Origin: Cryomorphaceae bacterium 1068
GTDB lineage: Bacteria; Bacteroidota; Bacteroidia; Flavobacteriales_D; Cryomorphaceae
DNA length: 64,000 nucleotides
NCBI GenBank assembly: GCA_027214385.1
Contig: JAPVXR010000006.1
Location: 62,001-126,000 of the forward strand
Direction of reading: 5' to 3'
The position numbers were made by a program, and so were the translations under genes. Positions 46,701 through 54,547 of the stretch are shown piece by piece. The number at the start of each line of letters is the position of its first letter. Position 1 is the stretch's first letter. The notes beneath the pieces are model-generated. The model did no database searches. It was not told where the DNA came from and was given only the letters and a program-made list of their open reading frames with translations.

Positions 46701-47778
46701 GAGGAATAGCTTTATAAAGCCCGTTTCCGTTGGTGCCTAGCCACATCACGCCGTTTTCGGCTTGGGTTACCCGCATTACCCCAGCGGTGATAATATCAAA
46801 TATGGACTTATTGCCATCCAGTACCGTGCACTTATTTAAGTCAATAGCCATATGAGCTCCGGCTGCCGAAGTGTGCATCCATAGCACATTTGACTTATCA
46901 ACAAACCCCTTGTATCTAGTCTTGGCGTTATCGAATTGATCACCGTTTTTTAAGGTGCGGATGTCCATCGAGGTTACCTTATCTCCTGCTACAATGGTAA
47001 GGAACCACTCATCGTATATAAAAACACGGCCACCATCGTCCATAAACATTCCCTGAGCCAGACGGTCGCCGCTGAACAGTTCGGGGCGTAGGGCATCTGC
47101 CAACGAAAGAGTCTCTTTTTGTTTAAAAAGATCCCATTCTACAAATTGCACTAGCGGACTGCCTGATTCAAAACTCACCAAGGCCATGAAAATACCCGCA
47201 TTCACCCATAATCGATCCTGAGCGTCCACAGCAATGGAGCGAACGATATCGTCTTTCTTGTTATTGTTTGGAAGCAGATCGCGGTATGACTTAACGTCAA
47301 AAGCAGAGCCTTCGCCGTAAGTGATGCGGTGGATCGTTCGCTTTCCATCCACCACCCATACCTCGTTGCCATTTCCATGAACCAAGTTCCGCACCGATGC
47401 TTCATACCCGAGCGGGACAGGAATAAAATGATTGGATTGAATATCGTAAACCTGCAACCCCTTAGCATGACCTACCCAAAGCGCTCCCCTTTTGTCTATG
47501 ATCAACTTATGCGTGCTGTCATCTCCGAGGCTTAACGAATCCTTGGGATCGTTTTTGAACACCCTGTAGCCGTATCCGTCAAAGCGATTTAATCCACTTG
47601 GCGTAGCCACCCAGATGAAACCCGTAGAATCTTCTGCAATATCGCTGATAAAGTTTTGCGATAAGCCGAGTTCGGTAGGAACAGATTCAAACTTCAGGTT
47701 TTGGCCGTAAACGCAAAAGATGCACGAAAGAAAATAAAGGCATAGAAGAAGCGACCTTGACGCCTGCCATTTGGCCAT
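43702..47778 (-). CDS. Hybrid two-component sensor/regulator (HTCS) with AraC output
   Basis: 1358 residues from ATG 47778. The frame extends to an ATG at 47811, but MAKWQASRSLLLCLYFL ending VYGQ is the better signal peptide. Propeller repeats begin at GLSQNFISDIAED and include GFIWVATPSGLNRFDGY, VIWVGTFGDGLDRF and ELWISTNKGLCSF. A Y_Y_Y domain (SYQYQL-like NYQYQLANFDESW), one membrane helix (about 816-842) and HisKA with His873 in ITHEFRTPITV follow. HATPase_c (DTGIGIAKG, GTGIGLSLC), a receiver with Asp1165 in ISDVMMP, and an AraC HTH at the C-terminus complete it. It is the second HTCS in the window and lies directly upstream of the tail-fibre-like and T9SS genes, its likely targets. Confidence 0.93.
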   Translation of the reverse strand: MAKWQASRSLLLCLYFLSCIFCVYGQNLKFESVPTELGLSQNFISDIAEDSTGFIWVATPSGLNRFDGYGYRVFKNDPKDSLSLGDDSTHKLIIDKRGALWVGHAKGLQVYDIQSNHFIPVPLGYEASVRNLVHGNGNEVWVVDGKRTIHRITYGEGSAFDVKSYRDLLPNNNKKDDIVRSIAVDAQDRLWVNAGIFMALVSFESGSPLVQFVEWDLFKQKETLSLADALRPELFSGDRLAQGMFMDDGGRVFIYDEWFLTIVAGDKVTSMDIRTLKNGDQFDNAKTRYKGFVDKSNVLWMHTSAAGAHMAIDLNKCTVLDGNKSIFDIITAGVMRVTQAENGVMWLGTNGNGLYKAIPHEQIFNSPPVSQRIPTRTVYPIYKDEEGNVWFSDLTDIELIPNGMNASQQLSFSLAGYNFKRNDPKNFNFSAKFIKGDGEGGMWLGNYDGLHRIRKDGLNLVKHEFYKIDQKSRNGDNDFLLGVYDLIADSSGQIWIVTAGEFGKFHPETGIFEGKPFEVDFKTYDDNRVTNRVIQTDTNTFWIGTINGLIRYDDATGSFEYFYHDPDDSNSLSSSSIKCLTPDPSEGSVIWVGTFGDGLDRFDTKTGEFFHYTTEDGLPDETVYGILTNGDNELWISTNKGLCSFDLDDETFQTFTTSDGLQDNEFNTRSFYQAPDGELLFGGIYGINRFYPDRLFESEYHPATAITAVKINNEPVRFDPDSDFLTEPIESAQEITLGPDVKMVSFSVSGMDMSFPERTNYQYQLANFDESWNTIGNERTITFTSLPYGDYTLKIRSTNRSGKWSDKVRELRLFVLAPWWQTWWAYSLYVILLIAIVVFIYLFQLKSANERREAQRLLELDTFKSRLFTNITHEFRTPITVISGMASMIEDQPEYTQTIRKNADNLLQMVNQILDLSKLEANKLEIRYKYGNLVEYIRYLTESLSGTAIQQEKKLVFHSDPEEINMDYDEAKIRHIIYNLLSNALKFTNAGDRIDISLRQTDDQKLYVTIRDTGIGIAKGKLPHIFNRFYQADDSSTRAAEGTGIGLSLCYELVKLLDGQMGVESEEGVGSTFSFSLPIHTEHAQGDYEPFLQTIPEPADREIPNNSKEKETAEKPLLLLIEDNYEIVRFIELLLDDSYSIVHAENGAIGIEVAVSNIPDIIISDVMMPMKNGYEVTETLKNDIRTSHIPIILLTAKSTQEDRNIGLEKGADAYLHKPFDKGELQIRLRKLIELRNLLISKFKGLEESDEKGDELENRFLFEVKQAVLENLDNSEFKVEDLEKAMKLSKMQLYRKLKALTGMSPTLVVRDLRLTEASKLIRKGELIISELAYTVGFSDPSYFTRAFKEKFDVAPSQYK

Positions 47779-48058
47779 GATTTTGCTCAAATCGCAATGA
47801 GGAACTCCCATACTTTTCTATGCAGCGAGGTTGTCGACTGTTTGGTTTTGTGATAGCCGTACGGTAAGTATATTGAATAAATCTCAGAGAGTAAAGGGAA
47901 TAGATAGATTGGGTAGTGGGTATTGGTTATTCAGAGTGTGGTTTTACGACAATGGGTCAGAGCAACGACAATGGGATACCGGCTCTTTCCGGTACACCAA
48001 CTTTTCTCATTAATAATGCCCACCTTTAGAAGAAATATTTCAATCTAAAACTATAACA

Positions 48059-48946
48059 ATGAAGAAAATATTAATTACCGGCTGCAGTTCCGGTTTCGGA
48101 CTCAATGCGGCCAAATACCTGTCTCAGCAAGGTCACCATGTGTATGCGTCGATGCGAAATGCCTCGGGAAAAAACGCCGACAAAGCAGCGGAGCTGAACG
48201 ACTTTGCCAAATCCAATGATTTGCACATTGATGTGGTCGAGCTGGACGTGACTTCCGACGAGAGCGTAAAGACGGCAGCGTCAAAATTGCCTGCCATCGA
48301 TGTCTTGATAAACAATGCGGGCAGTGGATACGGCGGAGCCGTGGAGGCTTATACCGCAGACGAATGTTTGTCGCAGTTGGACTTAAACATCGTGGGACCT
48401 TTGCGGGTAGCCAAAGCCGTCTTGCCCGGTATGCGAAAGCAGAAATCGGGATTAATCATTCAAGTGAGTTCAACGGCAGGCAGAGCCGCCTTCCCTGGCT
48501 TTGGTATTTATCACGCCAGCAAGTGGGGTCTCGAAGGCATGAGCGAAGCCATGCGCTACGAATTAGCGCCCCTGGGCATTGATGTGGTATTGGTTGAGCC
48601 CGGTCCCTTTGCTACCAACTTCTTTGGAAATATGGTGAATCCGAAAGATCCTGAAATAGCCGCCGACTACAGCCACGTTGGTGAATTCTTCGAAGGATTT
48701 GAAAACCAAGTAAAAGGTCTCTTTGAAGACGAAAATGCACCGACCGATCCCATGGTGGTGGTGCATATTTTTGATAAACTGATCAATACTCCTCCGGGCC
48801 AGCGCCCGTTGCGCACCATCGCCGGGCTGGACTTTGGCTTCCAAGCCCTCAACGATGCTACCGAGCCCATCCGCAAGGCAGGCCTCGAAGGAATGGGAAT
48901 CGGCGAATGGGACGGACCAAAACCAAAAGAACCGGCAATGAACTAG
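48059..48946 (+). CDS. Short-chain dehydrogenase/reductase
   Basis: 295 residues, classical SDR: cofactor loop ITGCSSGFGLNAA, DVLINNAGSGYGG, catalytic Ser in IQVSSTAG, and Tyr/Lys in IYHASKWG. EPGPFATNFF follows as usual. MR at the end of beta-2 (YASMRN) suggests NADP preference. The substrate cannot be read from the sequence. A strong terminator follows at 48972-48993. It is divergent from the HTCS gene. Confidence 0.92.
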   Translation: MKKILITGCSSGFGLNAAKYLSQQGHHVYASMRNASGKNADKAAELNDFAKSNDLHIDVVELDVTSDESVKTAASKLPAIDVLINNAGSGYGGAVEAYTADECLSQLDLNIVGPLRVAKAVLPGMRKQKSGLIIQVSSTAGRAAFPGFGIYHASKWGLEGMSEAMRYELAPLGIDVVLVEPGPFATNFFGNMVNPKDPEIAADYSHVGEFFEGFENQVKGLFEDENAPTDPMVVVHIFDKLINTPPGQRPLRTIAGLDFGFQALNDATEPIRKAGLEGMGIGEWDGPKPKEPAMN

Positions 48947-48971
48947 TGAATCGCTTGGTCATGATATTACA

Positions 48972-49000
48972 AAAGCCCGCAATTGCGGGCTTTATTTTTT
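48972..49000 (+). terminator. Perfect-palindrome terminator
   Basis: AAAGCCCGC-AATT-GCGGGCTTT followed by ATTTTTT, 26 bp past the SDR stop. Confidence 0.9.
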
Positions 49001-49274
49001 AAATCGGTCTTCGCTCTACTCGCTCGCTTTATGTCTGATTGTGCTCGCGCTACAGATCATCAAAACTTCCATTTCAACCACCTTATTCTTACTATGAAGA
49101 AAATGCTAAAAGCCGGCAGCAGCGGCTGGCCGCCGACAGCTCACATTTTTCCCCTCAAAAAACAACAAAACCTCACCACTCGAGCCCCATTATTTCGTAC
49201 CTTACAGTGGCGACCTAACAAGCCAAATAACTCTACTCAAAAGTGGGTCAACTCAACTTTTTAAACCACAACTC
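49001..49274. other. Intergenic, no gene accepted
   Basis: A 93-codon frame (48983-49264) crosses the terminator and has no credible composition or motif, so it is not called. Nothing else was recognised before the CBS gene. Confidence 0.5.
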
Positions 49275-49694
49275 ATGAATATCAAAGTCAAAGATCTGAT
49301 GGTAGAATCCGTCGTAACCACCATGCCGCACAAATCAATCGGACATGTGCAATCCATCATGACGAAAAACAAGATCAAATCCGTTCCCGTCGTGAACGGC
49401 GACATGGAAATCAAAGGAATCGTCACCTCAACCGACCTTTTGGACGACCACTCTGAAGCCTCTCCCGTCAGCACGGTTATGAGCACCCGGGTCTACACCA
49501 TCCCTTCTTATTCTGACGTTACGATTGCCGCGCGAATGATGCGCAATCACGGGATCAATCACCTCGTGGTTTCCGACGAGCACAAAATCGTTGGCGTATT
49601 GAGCGCACACGATCTCCTCAAACTGGTAGAAGATCACCGCTTTGTGATGAAGAATCCGCCTACGCCTTCGAAGAAGGCGAATAAGCGGGATTGA
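49275..49694 (+). CDS. CBS-domain pair protein
   Basis: 139 residues made of two CBS motifs: VKDLMVESVVTTMPHKSIGH with SVPVVNGDMEIKGIVTSTDL, and VSTVMSTRVYTIPSYSDVTI with HLVVSDEHKIVGVLSAHDL. A stand-alone CBS pair binds adenosyl nucleotides (AMP, ATP, SAM) and usually regulates a partner. There is no other domain. The last 15 residues are basic and proline-rich. No partner gene is adjacent. Confidence 0.9.
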   Translation: MNIKVKDLMVESVVTTMPHKSIGHVQSIMTKNKIKSVPVVNGDMEIKGIVTSTDLLDDHSEASPVSTVMSTRVYTIPSYSDVTIAARMMRNHGINHLVVSDEHKIVGVLSAHDLLKLVEDHRFVMKNPPTPSKKANKRD

Positions 49695-49739
49695 TTTGAA
49701 AACAAATTTCGATCTCAACTGATCTGTCAAAAAGAAACG

Positions 49740-49773
49740 GATCCCTGTCCTCCGCCTCAGGCGGAAGGGGGTG
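49740..49773. repeat. Palindromic dispersed repeat, copy A
   Basis: A 34-bp element, GATCCCTGTCCTCCGCC continuing through the palindrome TCCGCCTCAGGCGGA to GGGGGTG. It is repeated with one difference at 51283-51316, on the other side of the PagL-like gene. Confidence 0.75.
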
Positions 49774-49953
49774 GATTCTGTGAGGAATGAGCAGAAGACG
49801 GGGGTGGGCTTCCGCGAAAAAGTTCAAACTCCTGGCTTCCTCTTCTTCGTAGAAAAGAAATGACCATATGGGATGTAATCTGTAATGAATCGGGAAGTGT
49901 ATTTTTCTTTGAATCGACTATCGTTCAGCATCCTTTTTGATGGTGCGGATGAC

Positions 49954-51120
49954 CTACCTCAAGCTCATCGCGTTGGGATTTCTCCCAAACGTGTAGCCCA
50001 AAGTCCATTCAAAGATATCAGCCGCTCCTCCATGAGCCTTAATGGTTCCCCCGAAAAAGATATTGTTGTCAAAACGGTAGCGCATTCCCGCTCGGAGGTA
50101 ATACGGAGCTTTATCGCCATTCGCTTCGTTGCGGTGCAAATAGACGCCCACCGCAAGGGGAACATAGAGATTCTTGTTCAGCATCCACTCCCATGATCCG
50201 TTTACGGCAAAGGCGGTAGACTTCGATAAAGCCGAGGCATCGGAAGAATCTCGGGCTTCATACCCATCGGCATAATAAATGTCGATACCTGCACCCAAGC
50301 GGTATTTATAATGAACCTCATACAAGTAATTGATCCCGACTCCTCCTTTGAAATAGTTTCTTCCGCCGATATCGTAGTTCTTCGAACCCATAATAAAGCC
50401 AACGTTCAAAATGCCGAATTTCTGATGTTGAGGAATCTCCAGTTTCCTATTGTAAACCTCTTCATCCTTATCGCCTAGTTTGTATTGTAAACCAACGGTA
50501 ACAGGCGTTAGATTAATTCCTGCATTGGGTAAACTAAAAGCCCCGTTCGAAAAATGCTTGAAACCAACACCTCCTTCGAGCAAAAACCGCTTGCTTAAAT
50601 GAAACTGCGCCGTGAATTCCGCATGGAAGTAAAAATTGCGGTAAGAACCAATGAAAATATTGGTTGGGTTATCCACCTCATCAAAGGGACTGAAATTGTA
50701 CGAAAATCCGAAGGCTCCGCCATAGGTGAAGTTCCATCTGCTATTTTCTCGAAATGAGTAAGGCATCTTGAAAAAATAATAGAGAGCATTTGGGTTTCCT
50801 ACATCCTCATTATGAAAAGTAGAAGCATACCAACCCAGACCCATAATCGGTCTTCTGTATAAATTGCTGTATACGGAATAAGCATTTGTATTCTGAAATC
50901 CCAATCTTACATCTACCGCATTGTAGTAACTGCTGTTCACAATCTCATCCCCAAAATCAGTTCCGTTGCTGAGCATTGCTCCGTTTTCGAGCCGCAATTC
51001 CAAATACTTGATGTACTTCTTGGACGGAACAGGAATATCGAGGCTTTCCTGAGCAAAGCTTGGTGAAGAGATGCAACAACAAATGATCAAAACCAAAATC
51101 CAACGAGAACGCATGGCCAC
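49954..51120 (-). CDS. PagL-like acyloxyacyl hydrolase (lipid A deacylase family)
   Basis: 388 residues. The signal peptide ends at SPSFAQE. The rest is predicted outer-membrane beta-barrel with alternating aromatic strands and a terminal LGYTFGRNPN. The PagL-type catalytic pair is present in GFKHFSNGAF (His189, Ser191), followed by LPNAGINL, as in lipid A 3-O-deacylases. It should sit in the outer membrane and trim acyl chains from lipid A. The protein is longer than PagL (about 170 residues), with a second barrel-like half whose role is unclear. It is flanked by two copies of a palindromic repeat. Confidence 0.75.
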   Translation of the reverse strand: MAMRSRWILVLIICCCISSPSFAQESLDIPVPSKKYIKYLELRLENGAMLSNGTDFGDEIVNSSYYNAVDVRLGFQNTNAYSVYSNLYRRPIMGLGWYASTFHNEDVGNPNALYYFFKMPYSFRENSRWNFTYGGAFGFSYNFSPFDEVDNPTNIFIGSYRNFYFHAEFTAQFHLSKRFLLEGGVGFKHFSNGAFSLPNAGINLTPVTVGLQYKLGDKDEEVYNRKLEIPQHQKFGILNVGFIMGSKNYDIGGRNYFKGGVGINYLYEVHYKYRLGAGIDIYYADGYEARDSSDASALSKSTAFAVNGSWEWMLNKNLYVPLAVGVYLHRNEANGDKAPYYLRAGMRYRFDNNIFFGGTIKAHGGAADIFEWTLGYTFGRNPNAMSLR

Positions 51121-51282
51121 ACTTTTTTGGGCGTCTAAACTAACGAATCATCAAATAAGTATTTTCATAAAATCCGAGATTCTATTTGCTGATTTCTCCC
51201 TGTTCTATGCAGCGGAGGGTATCCAACCAACTCAATTTTGGTGTAGAGTAGACTGTACAAACAGTGAATAATAAATGAACGC

Positions 51283-51366
51283 GATCCCTGTCCTCCGCCT
51301 TAGGCGGAAGGGGGTGCCGACGAAGGAGGCGGGGGTGGAATTTCGTGCAACGCTTCCACCTCCGCC
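51283..51366. repeat. Palindromic dispersed repeat, copy B, plus hairpin
   Basis: Bases 51283-51316 match copy A at 33 of 34 positions. An adjoining hairpin (51323-51366) pairs GGCGGGGGTGGAA with TTCCACCTCCGCC around TTTCGTGCAACGC. It lies just after the stop of the gene at 51392 (minus strand). Confidence 0.7.
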
Positions 51367-51391
51367 TTTTTCTCATCTCTGCGAAATCCTT

Positions 51392-52297
51392 CTATTCTCC
51401 TTTGATCACTTTTACGGTGTGAGTCTCACTTCCTTTCTCCAAGTGCAATATGTACAATCCCGTACTTAACTGATCGGTATGAAATCCTCCCAAACCTTCA
51501 TCGTAAGTCACGTCGACCACTTTACCGTACAAATCCGTCAAGTAATAACGATCGAATTCGGCTGCGTCAAAAATCAATTGATCCTTAAACGGATTGGGGT
51601 ACACGGTCACCGCATCCCTTTCTGCAGCATCGTTTACACCCGTCGGTCCACCATAGTAGATTTTCAAATAAGGTCTGAAGGTTTCCTCAGCTTCATCAGA
51701 ACTGTATACGCTGAAGGTCACAGCGGCATTGTTGCAGCCCACCGTGGGCGAATAGGTCACAAAACCAAAGTTGTTTCCCTCGGGCGACTTCCAGTAGTTG
51801 TACGCATCGGTAATGTTGTATTCCCTGTTTCCAAAGTCATTTGGAAAAGTGATATTAATCGGTCCGTAAAACGGTGTCGGATCTTCCGATGGCAAGTTGG
51901 ATTGAATCAAGGCCATCTCATCCCAAGGCTCGGTGAGATGATAGAAGTAAAAGTCGGCGTCGCAGTTGGCGTAGCAATACGTGGTATGTGGTAAATGCGT
52001 AACTCCGAAAAACACAGAATCCACCTCATCAGGTAAACTGAAAACATCAAAGCGGAAGTACGACTTGTAGTCCGATGTATTGCAATTGCTTCTTGGCGAA
52101 GACGCTGAGGCGTAAGAATCTCCGTAATTGTCTCCCGGTGCAAATCGGTTTACCCATGTGTCCTTACCGGCATCGGGTGTACCATTGTCCGTTCCATCAT
52201 TCAAGCCGGGACCCGGTTGTATAATTAATACATTTTGCTGGCCGTTTGATAGTTGGAATGCAAAGAATAAGGCGAGTAATAATGTGAGCTTCTTCAT
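51392..52297 (-). CDS. DNRLRE-domain secreted protein with T9SS sorting domain
   Basis: 301 residues. The signal peptide ends at QLSNGQQ. Residues 20-215 match the DNRLRE pattern (DTWVNRFAPGDNYGDS, SYFRFDVFSLP, FYFYHLTEPWDE, YNITDAYNYW, PYLKIYYGG), a carbohydrate-binding-like beta-sandwich of surface proteins. The C-terminal 75 residues (VYPNPFKDQLIFDAAEFD ... LYILHLEKGSETHTVKVI) form the T9SS domain. The gene is alone on this strand segment. Confidence 0.85.
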   Translation of the reverse strand: MKKLTLLLALFFAFQLSNGQQNVLIIQPGPGLNDGTDNGTPDAGKDTWVNRFAPGDNYGDSYASASSPRSNCNTSDYKSYFRFDVFSLPDEVDSVFFGVTHLPHTTYCYANCDADFYFYHLTEPWDEMALIQSNLPSEDPTPFYGPINITFPNDFGNREYNITDAYNYWKSPEGNNFGFVTYSPTVGCNNAAVTFSVYSSDEAEETFRPYLKIYYGGPTGVNDAAERDAVTVYPNPFKDQLIFDAAEFDRYYLTDLYGKVVDVTYDEGLGGFHTDQLSTGLYILHLEKGSETHTVKVIKGE

Positions 52298-52773
52298 GGT
52301 TTTTTTCTTAAAATTAGTGCCGTCCTCGGACGAGTTCCATGACTTCAGTCACACTAAAAAAGGCTACTTCGGATTAACTTTAGAAGTTCTTTTGTGCCAT
52401 CATTTCAGCCTTACCCGCCGTAGGCAGGGGGTGTACTTTCGTGTACAACCTCCACCTCTAAGGGAAGAATATTCCTCGCATCCCTTGTTCCCAATCTCAT
52501 CAAGATTCAAAAGTGTGTGGGCCCGAATCGAAAAGCTGGCCAGCGAAGGCCGTAATTGAAAGATTTGGTAAAAATCCATTGAAGGGGCTTGTCCTGTTGA
52601 CTCCACTTTTTATCAACCGAGGGCCCGCAGGGAACGAGCTCACGAATTCCGCTGAGAGTTAACATAGGATGATTAACAGAAAGTGGAATATTATTCTCTC
52701 CTCACCGAAAGGTGCCGCCAACTTGCCACACCCATAAAAAACCCTGAAATTCGCTTCCTTCTAAAAAAATCGA
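52298..52773. other. Intergenic with a diverged palindromic repeat
   Basis: No gene seen. Bases 52411-52471 resemble the palindromic repeat at 51283-51366: CCGCCGTAGGCAGGGGGTG, then TACTTTCGTGTAC and CCTCCACCTC. It is a more diverged third family member. Confidence 0.5.
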
Positions 52774-53451
52774 ATGACGCACCTCGACCCTTCCGTTTTT
52801 GCCTTCCTCAAGAAGCTGGAGAAAAACAACAACCGTGACTGGTTTGCCGAAAACAAGTCAGAATATGTCGCCGCTCACGAAAACTTCAAGGCCTTTGCCG
52901 AAACACTCAATCAGGCCATGCAGAAGCAAGACCACATCGAGAAGATGAAGCTCTTCCGCATTTACCGCGACGTGCGCTTCTCCAAAAACAAGGCTCCTTA
53001 CAAGAATAGTTTCTCGGGAGGCTTTAGCCGGGCTACGAAGGCACTACGCGGAGGATATTACTTTCATTTGGAACCCGGTGGACGATCAATGGTGGGCGCT
53101 GGATTTTGGCAACCCGAGTCGGCCGACCTCAAGCGCATTCGCGAAGAGATAGCAGCCGATGCCACCCCCTTGCGCAAAATCATCAATTCCGCCTCGTTTA
53201 AAAAACACTTCGGAACCTTAGAAGGTGCCCAAGTCAAGACCGCCCCAAAAGGATACCCCAAAGACCATCCCGATATTGACCTTTTGCGGTACAAGTCTTT
53301 TATCGTCTCCCACCACTTCACCGACAAGGAAGTTACTACGCCCGGCTTTGCCAACGAAATCTTGAAATACTTCAAAGCCACTCGCCCCTTCTTCGACTAT
53401 ATGAGCGAAGTATTGACAACGGATGTCAATGGAGTGTCGCTAATAGACTAA
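52774..53451 (+). CDS. DUF2461 family protein (TIGR02453)
   Basis: 225 residues. Full DUF2461 pattern: FLKKLEKNNNRDWFAENKSEY, then LFRIYRDVRFSKNKAPYKN, GGYYFHLEPGGRSMVGAGFW and ADLKRIREEIA. It is a widespread cytoplasmic family with no confirmed activity. Start ATG 52774 fits the family's usual N-terminus. Confidence 0.9.
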   Translation: MTHLDPSVFAFLKKLEKNNNRDWFAENKSEYVAAHENFKAFAETLNQAMQKQDHIEKMKLFRIYRDVRFSKNKAPYKNSFSGGFSRATKALRGGYYFHLEPGGRSMVGAGFWQPESADLKRIREEIAADATPLRKIINSASFKKHFGTLEGAQVKTAPKGYPKDHPDIDLLRYKSFIVSHHFTDKEVTTPGFANEILKYFKATRPFFDYMSEVLTTDVNGVSLID

Positions 53452-53512
53452 TTTTTCCATCCCAAGCCTCAGAAAAACGAACAACGGCTGCAGCGAGTGA
53501 AGCGCCATAAGC

Positions 53513-53950
53513 TCAGGCCGAAATTCGTTCTCGGATTGGATCACAGTCGGAGTGCTCTTCCAATGGAGCTCGTGCTTCCAGGTATACCTGATTGATCTCT
53601 TCCCACAATTCCAGAAGCTCGGTGACGAATACAGCGCGCTCAGCAGTACTCAACCGGGTAATCCCGTAAGCCATGGCGATCGAATCGTCTGTGGAAAGCC
53701 GCAAGGTAGTATCGCCCGATAGGTCGGTATATTTTGTTGAAGCCACATACCAATCAAAACTAAAGTCCTCCGGACAACCTATCCCAAACTGAACATAGTC
53801 GATGGTACTCTCAATAGCGTCCTGCACAGCTTCCAGGGCACTGTGCCAATACAGCAAGTTTTCAAAAGCCATGCCTTTCGGTAAATCAACAGCCTCAGGT
53901 TCCTTTAAGATGTCTTTGATCAGCAATGCTAAACCTTTATGATTTTCCAT
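53513..53950 (-). CDS. Hypothetical protein
   Basis: 145 residues, no recognised family, acidic, with no signal or membrane segment. Helical stretches (ALEAVQDAIESTIDYVQF and RLSTAERAVFVTELLELWE) suggest a small alpha-rich fold. A possible -7 box, TAATTTTG (53980-53973 on the minus strand), lies 23 bp before the start codon. It is convergent with the DUF2461 gene. Confidence 0.6.
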   Translation of the reverse strand: MENHKGLALLIKDILKEPEAVDLPKGMAFENLLYWHSALEAVQDAIESTIDYVQFGIGCPEDFSFDWYVASTKYTDLSGDTTLRLSTDDSIAMAYGITRLSTAERAVFVTELLELWEEINQVYLEARAPLEEHSDCDPIRERISA

Positions 53951-54071
53951 ACTGGTTTCGTTTGATTTGATTCAAAATTAAGGAGTATGTGTGTTGTGTA
54001 TCCTACGCAGGAGTTATGGTTCCATTAGGGGATGGTTGGCCTGTATTAATACGACAATCGGTAAGGGGTAA

Positions 54072-54190
54072 AAACAAACAAACCCGTTCTCGTTTGAAAG
54101 GGTTTGTTTCCATTTTAACCAATATTCTTATAAAGATGCCTTCAATGAAAGATGTCAGAGCAACAATGCATCCTATTCCTACCTTGATTG
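54072..54190 (-). ncRNA. Candidate short non-coding RNA (about 115 nt)
   Basis: On the minus strand a promoter-like TTG (54225-54223), 19-bp spacer and TACTTTTG (54203-54196) is followed after about 115 bases by an intrinsic terminator. Its perfect 10-bp stem (AAACAAACCC with GGGTTTGTTT, 54076-54109) is followed on this strand by GTTTGTTTTT. No good open frame lies between. The region is not preceded by a gene on this strand, so it reads as an independent unit. The prediction rests on promoter plus terminator only. Confidence 0.45.
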
Positions 54191-54195
54191 CAATG

Positions 54196-54225
54196 CAAAA
54201 GTAGAACGATACATGCGGCCTCCAA
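54196..54225 (-). promoter_or_regulatory. Promoter TTG-N19-TACTTTTG for the candidate RNA
   Basis: Matches the Bacteroidota promoter; read on the minus strand it points toward the hairpin at 54076-54109. Confidence 0.5.
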
Positions 54226-54364
54226 CGCTGCAGGAGAACCTTAACTTAATGATAGCCATAAGGACTGACTGACCTAAGAATAAGGAAACACAGTGGAAAC
54301 ATACGTTTCTTCATGCCCTATCTCATCAAGCTCCAAGAGTGAGTAACAGACACCCCACTGATTG

Positions 54365-54547
54365 CCCTCAAGCCAAACTGAAGATGCTCGTCGCCTCGCC
54401 ACACCCTTTATCCCTAAAGGGAGCTACCCACACAAAAGACGAAAATCTACCTTTAAGAAAACACAGCTAACAGCTAACAGCTAGCGACTAGTAGCTAAAC
54501 CCCCTTAATCTGTACCTTGCGACCCTCAAGCCAAACTGAAGATGCTC
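54365..54547 (+). repeat. 25-bp direct repeat spanning the start of the EEP gene
   Basis: The same 25 bases (CCCTCAAGCCAAACTGAAGA and on to TGCTC) occur at 54365-54389 and 54523-54547, 158 bp apart. The second copy contains the ATG at 54542; the sequence after the first copy does not continue the gene. A 7-bp tandem repeat (54465-54499) lies between the copies. Confidence 0.8.
54465..54499 (+). repeat. 7-bp tandem repeat (AGCTAAC type), five units
   Basis: Units AGCTAAC, AGCTAAC, AGCTAGC, GACTAGT, AGCTAAA. The same heptamer occurs as an eight-unit array at 60860-60915. Confidence 0.8.

Noticed and set aside
46087-46740. 217-residue plus-strand frame over the second HTCS
   Set aside because: Antisense shadow of the propeller region.
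51479-51994. 171-residue plus-strand frame over the DNRLRE protein
   Set aside because: Antisense shadow with no motif or signal sequence.
53989-54204. 71-residue plus-strand frame
   Set aside because: It crosses the hairpin that forms the candidate RNA terminator and overlaps its promoter; composition looks random.
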